In this document: positions 10,834 through 22,000 of the stretch, piece after piece
Layout: every line of letters starts with the position of its first letter
How positions within the stretch are numbered: the first letter of the stretch is position 1
Source: Drosophila miranda
Taxonomy: Eukaryota > Arthropoda > Insecta > Diptera > Drosophilidae
Length of the DNA stretch: 64,000 nt
Assembly (NCBI RefSeq): GCF_003369915.1
Contig: NC_046677.1
Coordinates: 29,158,913-29,222,912 of the forward strand
Reading direction: 5' to 3'
Position numbers and translations under genes: made by a program
The notes under the pieces: model-generated
Seen by the model: only the letters and a program-made list of their open reading frames with translations
Database searches by the model: none
Told to the model about the DNA's origin: nothing

Positions 10834-11254
10834 TAGAAGTCATGTTTTACTCATATTCATAAATTAAACTAATCAACCATAAGTAGATGTCAATTAAAAA
10901 AGAGATTGAGCTAAATAGCCACCCAGCAGTGTTGCAGCCAACCTGGACAAGCTAGTGGCTAGCTACAAGCTCTGGACTTTGTATCAGCGGTAATTGGACC
11001 AACCTGGTCCGGACACTGCCATGGCCATCTTCCTTGAGTCCCACGCTGTTTTCTCCGCTTTTCCAGTCCGCTTGCCGTCGTACCCCCTCCGCGGATGATT
11101 CCGCCGTAGCTTCTCGGGTGGTCTCGGGAAATGCCTGGTTGGACTGTGGCAGGCATTGGCTTTCCTGCTGCGGACCATAGCCATGATGCCGCTCATGTGT
11201 TGCTGAGTTGACAATGTGGCGTTCCGTCCGCTGCAGCTGTGATCGACAGCGGAA
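10834..11254. other. Spacer between Psf2 and the large inverted repeat
   Basis: Holds the Psf2 3' end, then about 300 bp of unusually GC-rich DNA (10930-11250) that differs from the AT-rich flanks and has no recognised gene. It may be part of the neighbouring element or an older insertion. Confidence 0.35.
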
Positions 11255-13762
11255 TTGTCATTTCGTAATCGGGAGAGTCCTGACAATCCGATTGAAATTC
11301 CGATTGCCATCGGAAAAAGGGACATCCATTTTTCCACGATTTTTGCAAGAAATCATGATGGTTAGTTACATCATTAAATTTGCCAAAAATCGGCCTCATT
11401 TTCATAGTCGAGATTTTGATGCCGTTCGACAGTCTGGATCCTCACGATCCTGGGAGAGTTGGTCCTGCACCGATCTGGCCCTATTTGTCTAAGATATAGC
11501 CTTCCGAAGATTTGCATATCATTAAAATTACTTTATTTAACTCTTCCTTTTATCTTGGCAGGTCGCAACCTCGGGTGGCTAGTAATACTTCTTGCGTGTC
11601 GTGATCACCGATTAGCCCTCCACTGTTTACCAGGGGTATCACCCTTTTGGCCTTCCGGTTCATATGACGATGACGGCTGTCCACTCCAGAAGCCTGACGC
11701 CGGACACTACGCCGTACGCCTCACGGGACATGCTTCCTGACGCGCGAGGCTGTGTCCTTTGGCTCCAGCAGGACAGAAGCGCACCCCTTGCAAGACTCTA
11801 GCCAAACAAGCCATCGCCATCCTTCGACCTGTCCATCGAAAACAAGACTTTGACTATGCATCGAACGGATGGGCTATTCGGGCTACTAGAATCTAGAAAG
11901 ATATCCTAGTTGTTAGGTTTAAGGATATACGCGTCTATATATTTAGATAGTAGATACAAATGTTTTCCAATTGTTTATTTATTTATACTAAGTTAAGTTA
12001 TGATGAATAAAACTATTGAAAAATCATCCTTGCTGTATCCTGTTTCGGGGAAAATATGGCGGGGAATATAGGGAACAAAAGAGCAGAGAAAATTTAATAT
12101 TTTTTATTGGGGTACATATCCTTGATCCTTGAGAAGGACTCCATTAAATCAGGGACATTTTTTAGAGCACAGGAAGCCGTCGCATGTCCTGATCGGGCAA
12201 CAATTCTGGGAGAAAACCAGATATATGTATCTGGCGAAAATATCCTTGGTCCTTGGTCCCTGATAAGGACTCCATCGAATCAGGGACATTTTTTCGATCT
12301 CAGGAAGCCGTCTCACGCCCAACCAATAACGGAGAAAACAACAAAAGTTGTTGTTGTCAATTGTTGTACAACAAATTTTTGTTGTTGTACAACAATAACC
12401 TCAACAGGCGATCGCTCAAGTGGCCACGAACGAGAATTTCAAAACTGGAATACCAGGCGAACAGAAATCAGCAGCAAGCAACTTTAGCGATTGAAAAAAA
12501 ATGTTGTGGCATACTTTTGGGGTTTGAAAAACATGTTAATAAAAATTAAATCAAAAATTTTTTTAAAAATAAGCGACCTTCTGTTGATTTCTGTTTGCCT
12601 GGTATCCCAGTTTTCATATTCTCGATTTTGGACATTTGAGCGGCCGCAAGTTTAAATTTGTTATTGCACAACAATTGTACAATTGACAACAACATTTGTT
12701 GTTTTTCCAATATTTTTGGCCCGATCGGGACGTGCAACGGCTTCCTGTGTTCAGAATAGCTTCCTTGTCAAGGACGAAAGATCAAGGATATTTTCTACAG
12801 AAAAATATACTTTCTTTTCTCTTTTTGTGCGGCCCGATCGGGATGGACCCTGCCATGGCTTCCTATGATCGAAAAAATGTCCCTGATTAAATAGAGTCCT
12901 TCTCAAGGATCAAGGACATGTACCCCAATAAAAAATATTAAATTTTCTCTGCTCTTTTGTTCCCTATATTCCCCGCCATATTTTCCCCGAAACAGGATAC
13001 AGCAAGGATGATTTTTCAATAGTTTTATTCATCATAACTTAACTTAGTATAAATAAATAAACAATTGGAAAACATTTGTATCTACTATCTAAATATATAG
13101 ACGCGTATATCCTTAAACCTAACAACTAGGATATCTTTCTAGATTCTAGTAGCCCGAATAGCCCATCCGTTCGATGCATAGTCAAAGTCTTGTTTTCGAT
13201 GGACAGGTCGAAGGATGGCGATGGCTTGTTTGGCTAGAGTCTTGCAAGGGGTGCGCTTCTGTCCTGCTGGAGCCAAAGGACACAGCCTCGCGCGTCAGGA
13301 ATCATGTCCCGTGAGGCGTACGGCGTAGTGTCCGGCGTCAGGCTTCTGGAGTGGACAGCCGTCATCGTCATATGAACCGGAAGGCCAAAAGGGTGATACC
13401 CCTGGTAAACAGTGGAGGGCTAATCGGTGATCACGACACGCAAGAAGTATTACTAGCCACCCGAGGTTGCGACCTGCCAAGATAAAAGGAAGAGTTAAAT
13501 AAAGTAATTTTAATGATATGCAAATCTTCGGAAGGCTATATCTTAGACAAATAGGGCCAGATCGGTGCAGGACCAACTCTCCCAGGATCGTGAGGATCCA
13601 GACGAACGGCTTCAAAATCTCGACCTTGAATATGGGGCCGATTTTTTGCAAATTTAATGATGTAACTAACCATCATGTTTTCTTGCAAAAATCGTGGAAA
13701 AATGGATGTCCCTTTTTCCGATGGCAATCGATTGTCAGGACTCTCCCGATCACGAAAAGACA
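11255..13762. mobile_element. 2.5-kb inverted-repeat (foldback-like) element
   Basis: The left arm (about 11255-12486) and the right arm (about 12566-13762) are reverse complements around an AT-rich centre of about 80 bp. The middle of each arm (about 11540-12130 and 12890-13490) looks essentially identical to the eye. The outer ends and the parts near the centre carry substitutions and small indels, such as a 12-bp difference near 11287. Each arm has internal subrepeats of about 125 bp built on a GGACTC...AATCAGGGACATTTTTT core (from 12118 and 12244 on the left). No transposase is visible. Either one foldback element or two head-to-head copies would produce this. I do not recognise the family. 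Confidence 0.75.
12330..12405. repeat. Cluster of short GTTGTACAAC palindromes in the left arm
   Basis: Overlapping runs of TTGTTGT and ACAACAA with two GTTGTACAAC-type palindromes would fold into small hairpins. A diverged counterpart lies in the right arm near 12655-12710. They are structural parts of the element and do not code. Confidence 0.5.
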
Positions 13763-13823
13763 TGCCGCACTCTGATCGGCTGACGGAGAGCAGAAATATG
13801 GCCTACGGAAAAGCCAGTATATT

Positions 13824-13947
13824 AATGAAATGCAAAATCCAACTCTTCGGAAAGCTATATATCAGGTAAATAGGGCCAGATCGGTGCAGGACCAACTCTC
13901 CCAGGATCGTGAGGATCCAGACTGTCGAACGGCTTCAAAATCTCGAC
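13824..13947. repeat. Third, partial copy of the element end
   Basis: This stretch repeats 13509-13626 in direct orientation with about 80-90% similarity by eye, including TAGGGCCAGATCGGTGCAGG and the CTTCAAAATCTCGACC end. At one site (ACTGTCGAACGG) it matches the left arm better than the adjacent right arm. It shows either a nested insertion or a duplicated element end. Confidence 0.65.
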
Positions 13948-14004
13948 CAGAATATCCAGATACGCGTGGTTGAGGGCTTACCCGAACACACTCTGAAGGT
14001 GTAA

Positions 14005-14423
14005 GCCCCCACAATCTTCTTTTGCTCGCTCGACAAAGTTGCTGGTTGGTGTGTGGTCCATGCCCTGGGTCGCTTGCCAATGATGGAAACCCATCCCCCA
14101 GGGGCCAAGCTAAATGTCCTGATGTCCACTTCTCACGTGCGCAGTGTCACCATTTCTGGCCACTTTATGGAATATAGCTCCACTGACAGTGGTCTTCGTA
14201 ACTTCCAGCGCAACTTTGTATTGGAACTGCAAGAGTCATTTTCGGCCTGGTTGATAAGAAACGATATGAAGAAAAGTCAATTAAGCAGAGCGTTAAGGCT
14301 TTGAACAATTCCCATATTCCCATAAATATTAACGGGGCATCATTACCACTAAAATTAATAACTCCCACGGAAATAGAGAAAATAGCTCCAACAGAAGTTA
14401 CCCAGCTACCAGCTTTAAATTAA
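14005..14423 (+). pseudogene. Frameshifted fragment resembling the NTF2-like part of an NXF mRNA export factor
   Basis: Frame 1 is open from 14005 to about 14267 and encodes VVHALGRLP, VTISGHFMEY and FQRNFVLELQES followed by WLIRNDM. This order fits the NTF2-like domain of nuclear RNA export factors, which bind Nxt1 and carry mRNA through pores. The frame then ends at 14302-14304. A different frame opens at 14268 (EEKSIKQSVKALN) and runs to a stop at 14421-14423. Loss of one base at about 14267 would explain this. No LRR, RRM or UBA part is nearby, and the fragment abuts the mobile element. NXF genes duplicate often in flies. The family call is by eye and moderate; a G3BP-type NTF2-like protein is the alternative. 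Confidence 0.45.
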
Positions 14424-14874
14424 TTTATTATTATTTATATAAAAATGTTACTGTTTCAAATGTTAGTGCTTTGCTCCTTCCATTTTTGTTTCTATCACTT
14501 TATAGTTTATCCAGATTCCTTGTTGATTGCGGAAAGGATTGCTTCGTGGACGGACGCGACTTATACACCACACGAAGCCACAGCGGCGACTAGTTGGAAT
14601 CATCCTGATCAAAATCAAATGAAAACGTGAATGTAGCGATTCAAATTCCAAATATATTTCCAAATTAGAATTTAGGCAAATATTAATATTTTGTATGCTG
14701 TCCATCGAGAAAGGAGCAAAAGATAAAGGAACCAGTGCCAGTTGACCACTTGAATGTCTTCTCGCTGGCTTGGACGCGTAGATGTTTCTTTAGTCCAATG
14801 CTAAGGTGCAGCCTAATGCCAAATTTTTTCCGTTGAGGAGAAGGGGTTCAAAAAATGTGCTCTGTTTTAGGAAA

Positions 14875-15088
14875 TTATGTGGGCATGGCTAGTTTTATAT
14901 ATATTATATTTGTATAATATTTTATAATATATTTTATAGATATTTTATGATTTTGCTGGTAATATTCTACGGAATATCATAATCGAGGAATATGTAAAAT
15001 AGAACTTGAATTCGTCAGTATATTTACAGTATATTTTGGTATATTTCTGAGGGCCAGATATATGATAAATAAATCCGCGGTCACATTG
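14875..15088 (+). repeat. Copy of the Yipf6-upstream repeat in front of Vps53
   Basis: It shares long blocks with 2840-3020 in the same orientation: GTGGGCATGGCTA, GCTGGTAATATTC, ACGGAATATCA, GAGGAATATGTAAAATA and AACTTGAATTCGTCAGTAT, ending in GCGGTCACA. The order and spacing are kept except for an AT-rich expansion at 14890-14950. Confidence 0.75.
15078..15088 (+). promoter_or_regulatory. Vps53: Motif 1-like core-promoter element of Vps53
   Basis: CGGTCACATTG differs by one base from the copy in front of Yipf6 and lies 61 bp before the start codon. It is probably an M1BP-type core promoter and is embedded in the end of the shared repeat. Confidence 0.5.
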
Positions 15089-15149
15089 CAACTTACAAAA
15101 AACCATAACAAAAAAACATAATTTAAGAAAGTTCAACGTACGAATTAAA

Positions 15150-18035
15150 ATGAGCGAGGCTGGTGTGGCTGTGGAGACGGAGGCTACTACCGAGAAAATG
15201 GTGGCCAACAACAAGATACACTTCTCGAAGGAGGTGAAACAGGTCATCGACAAGGTGAGACACCGCCAACGCCGCAAAATACCTTATACCAGCGCAATGC
15301 TGTGGGTCGATTTTCAGGTCCTAAAAACGGAGGATCCTATGGATGCACCCGACTTCAACACCGTGGACTACATCAACCAGCTGTTCCCCAACGAGCAATC
15401 GCTGGTGGGCATCGATGAGACCATCCAGAAGATGCAGTGCGAGGTGTCTCTGATAGATGACAACATTCGATCCGTGGTGCGCGGGCAGACCAATACGGGG
15501 CAGGACGGACAACTGGCTTTGTGCGAGGCGCAGAAGGTGATCAGTTCCCTATTCAGTCACATTATCGACGTTAAGACGCGTGCCGAGCGCACGGAAGAGT
15601 TGGTCAAGGAAATTACGCGCGACATCAAGCAGCTGGACTGTGCCAAGCGGAACCTCACATCGGCCATTACTACGCTGAATCATCTCCATATGCTGGTCGG
15701 AGGAATCGAGAGCCTTAACCAGCTGATTGAGCGGCGGTCATACGGGGAGATTCTGAATCCCTTGCAGGCGATCACAGAGGTTAATCAGCATTTCCAGCAG
15801 TTCTCCGACATTGAGGAAATCAAGGTGAGTGCTTATGGATTTCTCTTTGAACCTTATGCATCCATGCATACATACTCTTTTTGCAGAATCTCTCCCAGAG
15901 CGTAGACAAAATACAGGTGACTTTGGCCCAGCAAATCACGGAGGACTTCAAGGAGGCTTTTGCCTCCAAGCCTTCGGGCCAGAAGCAGTATAGGTTGGGA
16001 CTGAATCAACTGGGGGATGCGTGCAAGGTTATGTCCGTGCTGGATCCAAAAGTGAAGAAGGAGTTGCTCAAATGGTTCATTGCCCAGCAGCTGGAAGAGT
16101 ACATGCACCTATTCCATGAGAACCAGGACATAGCCTGGCTGGACAAAATCGACAAGCGATATGCCTGGCTCAAGCGGCACCTGCTAGACTTTGAGGACAA
16201 GTACGGACCCGTCTTTCCACTGGACTGGGAAGTTTCAGAGCGCATAACCGTGGAGTTCTGTCGGCAGACGCGCGAGCAGCTGTCGCAGATAATGGCCAAG
16301 CGGAGCAATGAGATCGATGTTCGTTTGCTACTCTTTGCCATCAACAAAACGCAGGCCTTCGAACAACTGCTATCAAAACGCTTCACGGGAGTTACTCTTG
16401 GAGCCACGCCCGCGGAGCAGACGCGTGTGTTGGTGCCGCCTTCTGGGGTAGATGCGCCTGTCGCCATCTCTGTGTTCCATGACCAGATCGGACAGTGCTT
16501 CAAATCCCACTTGGATATCTACATACGCAGCATCGATCGGAATCTGTCCGAGCTAATGGACAAGTTCGTGGAGATGTCCCGGGAGCCGTACAAGTTCGCC
16601 GAGGCCAAGACCACCGTGTACCCCAGTTCTGGAGATCTGTTCGTGTTCTACAAGAAGTGCATGGTACAGTGCAATCAACTGAGCAACGAGCAACCCATGT
16701 ACGACCTGGCTCTGGTCTTCAAGAAATACCTTCGAGAGTACGCCGCAAAGGTGCTCGAGGGGAGCACCCCTAAGCTCGTTCCGACTACCACCAGCAGTTC
16801 CATTGGCAAGAGCGTTTCTCTGCTCACCCGCGACATGCAAAACCTCTCCACGGCTGCTGGCCAGGTGTTCCACAACTTCCTCAAGGAGGGCGATACGCAA
16901 CGATTTTCACGCGACGATCTCGTGAGAATCTGTTGCGTCCTGACAACTGGCGAGTACTGCCTGGAGACGGTCCAGCAGCTGGAGGACAAGTTGAAGGAGA
17001 AAGTCACCGCTGGCTATGTCGCCAAGATCGATATGAGTGAGGAAAAGGATGTATTCCATCGGTAAGTGCTCCTCTCTCTTTATACGTTACAGAATGCAAT
17101 GCTAATATTATATGATTTTTTTCCGTAGAATAATTTCCAACTGCATCCAACTGCTGGTTCAGGATCTGGAGGCTGGATGCGAGACCTCGCTGCAGGCCAT
17201 GGCGAAGGTGCAATGGCAGCACATCAACAACGTGGGAGATCAGAGCGCATTCATCAACAGCATTTGCAGCAACTTTAAGCAAACAGTGCCCGCCATCCGG
17301 GACACGCTAGCCAGCTCACGTAAATACTTTACACAGTTCTGCCATCGCTTCGTGGCCGCCTTCATTCCGAAGTTCATCAATGTGCTGTACAGATGCAAGC
17401 TCACCCTTTCGGATGGCTCAAATAATGTCTTGGGCTGTGAACAGCTTCTCTTGGACACGCACTCGCTGAAGACGGCGCTACTGGAGCTGCCTTCGGTCGG
17501 GTCGAGTGTGAATCGCAAAGCGCCCACCAGTTACACCAAGGTGGTGGTCAAGGACATGACGCGGGCCGAAATGATTATTAAGGTGGTCATGACTCCAGTC
17601 CAGCCGCCAGCACACTTTACGCAGCAGGTGCTGAAGCTGCTGCCAGACATAACCATTGCAGAGTATCAGAAGATTCTTGACATGAAAGCGGTCAAGCGAG
17701 TGGATCAACTGCAGCTGATAGATCTCTTCAAGCACACGGCGTCGGCGGCAGCGGTTAGTGGTCTAATTGAGCCAGCCGCCAGCGGCGATGAGGACACCCA
17801 AAGCACAGATCACACTCATCCGGGAGGAACTGTTGATGATGCCGAGCCAGGTGCCTCGAGTGCCACAGGTGATTCTACAACGATCACAACGACAACCGCC
17901 TCATCCGCCACACCCAAGCGGGCCTTCATCTTCAGCGTCGGCAGTTTCACGGGCAGTGCGGACAAGAATGCGGATGGCAGCTCCCAGACGGGCATTCGGA
18001 AGCTGGAAAGTTTGCTGAAGAAACGCTTTCCCTAG
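15150..18035 (+). CDS. Vps53: Vps53, GARP/EARP tethering complex subunit (four exons)
   Basis: Exons 15150-15254, 15318-15824, 15887-17061 and 17129-18035 give 897 residues. Vps53 forms GARP with Vps51, Vps52 and Vps54, and EARP with Syndetin in place of Vps54. Both tether endosome-derived vesicles, at the trans-Golgi network and at recycling endosomes respectively. The N-terminal Vps53 domain includes FNTVDYINQLFPNEQSL (about 45-61) and helical coiled-coil stretches. CATCHR-type helical bundles follow to about residue 780. The last 110 residues are Ser/Thr-rich and low complexity, and end in a basic RKLESLLKKRFP segment. The first intron is 63 bp, a multiple of three without a stop, so reading through it adds 21 residues. 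Removing it restores the family sequence VIDKVLKTED. Confidence 0.95.
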
Positions 18036-19028
18036 TCAAACTACGAGTATTTGTAATCCCTTCTGACCCATCATTCCATTAAGTTCTAGCAGCACCTTTG
18101 AGTTTGACAAAGTTCTTTAAAGTTTCGATATACATATGTAGTTATCGCATGTAGATTTAACTGGAAAGAAAGATAGCATACCAAAACCATTTCCAATTTA
18201 TGTTGTAATCCACTTGCAGTTCCTTAGGTCTGCCTTGAACTTATCGTTTTATATATTAAAATATGTTTGTAAAGATGTAAAGATTCTTTTCTTCGAATAG
18301 TTGATTTTATTGTAGTTTTGACTTCTTAGTTTTTAAACACAAACTTATCTCTGACTATGCTGAAAGTTGTATTCTCATGGTTTACGTTCATGTTCATGGT
18401 ACTAATGACTAATGCGTTGGTTTAGATGCTAGATGCTATAACTAGAACTAAAACTAGGGCTGCGGTGCGATTGCCGTTGCGGTCGCGATTACGATTGCGA
18501 TTGCGGTATCTCGGTTATTCTATGTACATGCAAATTATTATCCACAAACTGATTTTTGAGCGTACGGTCTAGTTTGAAGATCTTTTGAAAGTGTTCGCAT
18601 TGCGCGCAAAAATACAAATCTCTAAACAAAAGACTTAACACACAAACTTAGGCGTACCCATAAGGCGGTAGTACTATCTTCATTAAGTTATTATTTTATA
18701 TTCTAAAGATGTATGTATGTATGTATGCTTTGGTTTAATTCCAGCACTGCAAGAACCTAATCCACGAATCTGAAGCTGATGCTGAATACGAGTGAATATG
18801 ACTAATACGCAGTCGGGGGTCGGTCTGGGACAGCATTCCAAGGCCAGTTAGCACTTTCCGGCTAACTGCCGCCCGAAGCTGTCGCTGAAGGCCCGTGGCT
18901 GTACAGGGAGTGGGTGTGGTGTGTGGGCTACGGTAGGATTTACTCATAAATTTAAATACACAGTATTTACAGAAGTCGAGTAAATGTCTAGGGCTAATGG
19001 TGGGGTCGGGGTCCTTCGTCTCTGGTAC
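18036..19028. other. Convergent 3' region of Vps53 and Traf4
   Basis: Contains the 3' UTRs of both genes, a GCGATT-rich imperfect repeat (18465-18510) and TATG repeats near 18712-18727. Open frames are short and unrelated to known proteins. Confidence 0.5.
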
Positions 19029-22000
19029 CTAGACGGACACAATTTTGCTAGGATCCACCTTCACGCGCAGAAAGACGGTATTGTCCTTGATGAAGGGTCG
19101 ACTGTGCAGCAGTTCGTGCGAGATGAAGCGGGGGAAACCGAAGCCCAGCTGGTCGGGCTCGTTGGAGGGTCGCTGGAAGTTCTCCCAAGTGGGATCGGGT
19201 ACAAAGGACTCGGCCACGCCCCCTTGGCCGCTCTGGGCGCCCTGCTCGAACAGCGTGAACGTGATGGAGTGCGAGAAGGGCCACTTCAAAAGAGCATCGT
19301 ACTCTCCGGGCAGCACCTTAATGTACACAGAGACGTGGGTGTTCTCGCCGGGTCCGTTGCCATTGAGGAACATGGAGGCTTGCAGCTTGTAGCCGTACTG
19401 GGAGGTGTAGAAGGGCGGCGAGACCAACTCGAGGCCGTCCTTGCCCCGCGCCTCGGTCATCTTGGCCGACCAGTCGGTGATCTTCCACAGCAGGGTGCCC
19501 GTGTAGTTGATGGACAGCTTGGACACTGCCGATTTCAGCATCTGGATCTGCTGGCCCTGGCGCGAGCTCAGCGCTACCATCAGCGACAGATGAGCCGCCG
19601 CATTGCTCTCCAGGTGCGCCTCCAGCATCTGCCGTGGGCCCTTGAAGCGGCATCCAGCCTCCTTGAAGCTACAGGCCACAGCCAGCGACTGGCACTCATC
19701 GCGCAGATGCGCCTCCAGCTCTCCGCGGGCAATCGGACCCGCATCGCAGCGCTGCGGACAGGCCAATGGAGCCCTTGGGCACTGGGCCGCATGAAGCGGA
19801 AGTGTGTCCGCCGAGAACTCGCGCTGGCAATGGGCACAGCGGCGGAGGCGTTTCGCACAGTCCTTCGACTTGTGGAGGGTCATCCGCCCGCGCAGAACTC
19901 TCTGTCCGCACTTGGCTTCACAGTAGACTGGCTCCTGGCCACAGCTACCGTTGTGTTCCTCCAGCCCGGCGCCAGAGAACTCGCTCTGACAGAACTCGCA
20001 CCGCGTGCGCCTCATTGTGCAGGTGTACTGCAGATGATCGGTCATCATGATCCGTGGGATCTGGGCGCCGCACTTGTTGGGGCATTGTGTGGCATCGTGC
20101 TTACAGGCATTGAGATGGCCCTTTAGCTTGCGGAGCTCATCGGACCACTTGCAGCCTTGTTTGTGGTGGATGCAGAACACCAGGGAGCCCATGATGTGCT
20201 TGGGATCTGGACCGGGATAGATCTGGAAATATAAGAAAGGGAAATTCGGAGATTAGTCATCGTTCAAGATGAGATATATTGGAATATATGCAGGTTGATA
20301 TATGGACACGATCTATACATTGAATAGAAAACTTTCACACTTTCGTTTGGTATAAAAAACTTTGCTTTACTTTGCTTTGAAATTTTCCAAATCGTTGCCA
20401 AAAACCCATCTAAGAAAAACCGGCTTTTCAAGTGCGGAAGTTGGACGGGAACTGTTGTGATCTGAGTGGTTCCTCCCTCCATTTATAGGTGACTGGAAAT
20501 CGCCTACAAAACCCGATAAGCAGCCCTCGAGGATGCTTCCCCTGCTTATCTCTCGATCAACCCAACCTGAATGATATTGATTTTCCGGCTACCTGCTTTG
20601 CACCTTGTTTTTCCTCTTTGTTCCTCTCGTTCACGGTTGCTCTCATCGGAAAAAACCCGTCAACTATTTTACACATGAGCGATCATGTTCTTAGGCACAC
20701 CTAGACAGACACTTCCTGTCCTGTCCTCCCTGTCCTACTGCGACGTTGCTTCTAACGATCATTTTGGGCACTCTCCCGAACACTTGGACTTCATCTTCAT
20801 CGGTTGACTGCCTCTTGCCTATAAGAACTGCACCCGCTTTTCACTGGCTCCCCAGTAGATATCGTTTTTTTTTTCCAACTGCAATTCTGCATTTCTCTTT
20901 GCTTCATTTTCCTTTTAATTGCAGCTGGGGAATGGGACCGAGGAGTGCGACTTCACATCCGGCAGATTAAAATAATAAATTGCGTTGTTGTGCGAAAATA
21001 TTTATGAGTTGCATGCCACAGCCTGTTGCTGGCTGAGTGCCTGGATTCCTAATCTAATTACAACGCCCCCATTCTGGGCTCCGAACCATGGATACATATG
21101 GATTTTCGACATCTAATATTTGGAATCATTAATATGAGTAATATAAACAGATGGGCAGAGGACAAACCAATTCGGGGAATATGCCAGAACGAGAGACTCT
21201 TATGGTAGGCGCCCCCTAACGGCTCCGTGCAGCTCCTAAGCGAGCGTCGCGACATTTCCGGTTGACTCTTTTAATTGACCTTATCTGCAGTTTTGTTCAC
21301 GGAGTGGGGGGCGCCCAGCCCCAGCCAGAGCGTGGTTTGACTTTTGATAAATGAACATGTCGCTGCATCTGCCCCCGGCATGAGCATGGGCATGGGTCGG
21401 GGCATGAGTCTGTGGGTACCCAACTCCCAGAGAAAGAGACAACTTGTAGACGCGACATTAAAACGAAGATATAATAAGCAATTAACACATGAGCATGGGG
21501 CAGGGGCAGGGGCAGGGGCAGGGGGCAGGGGCCGCAGCAGAGAGCCAGAGAGAGATACAGTCTCTGTTTGGTTCAGTTGAGATCGGATCCCATGTGCGTC
21601 CGAATGGGCATAGAGTATAAAACAGAGAAGAAGTAAAATATAATACATACGAGCACATATTTCTATGGAACTGCCTTTTGCTGGTAATTTCATTTAACGT
21701 GAAAACAAGTTTTGTTTCTGTTTTATGTCAACTTTGAGACCATTAGGCGCTGAGCTGTAGCATCGAATTTGAACTTTCTAGAGGGCCATGTACCAATTAC
21801 TCGTATCCATTTGAAATGAAGTTTGAATGAAGCTTGAAGCCACCCACAGCTTGGGGCATGGAGGAAGTAGCTGCCACTCAACCTCAACTGGAGATACCAT
21901 AAACAAATTGTGCTCATGTTTACACAAATATTCGTTGCCTGTGTTATGTCGATGTTTTAATGAAGAACATGGATATGGAGCCGCAGCACCCGGAGCATAA

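Larger units (their letters stand above)
14424..15149. other. AT-rich spacer upstream of Vps53
   Basis: No gene is seen. An AT-rich run (14895-14950) leads into a copy of the dispersed repeat also found upstream of Yipf6, then the Motif 1-like element at 15078-15088. Confidence 0.5.

Noticed and set aside
11459-11740. 93-codon frame repeated in both palindrome arms (also 13295-13651, minus)
   Set aside because: Its presence in both arms follows from the inverted repeat. It has no recognised domain and no ATG near its start, so it is not supported as a gene.
18984-20126. 380-codon plus-strand open frame
   Set aside because: It lies antisense to the Traf4 zinc-finger/MATH exon, which has clear domains. 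The open antisense frame follows from GC-rich codon use in Traf4.
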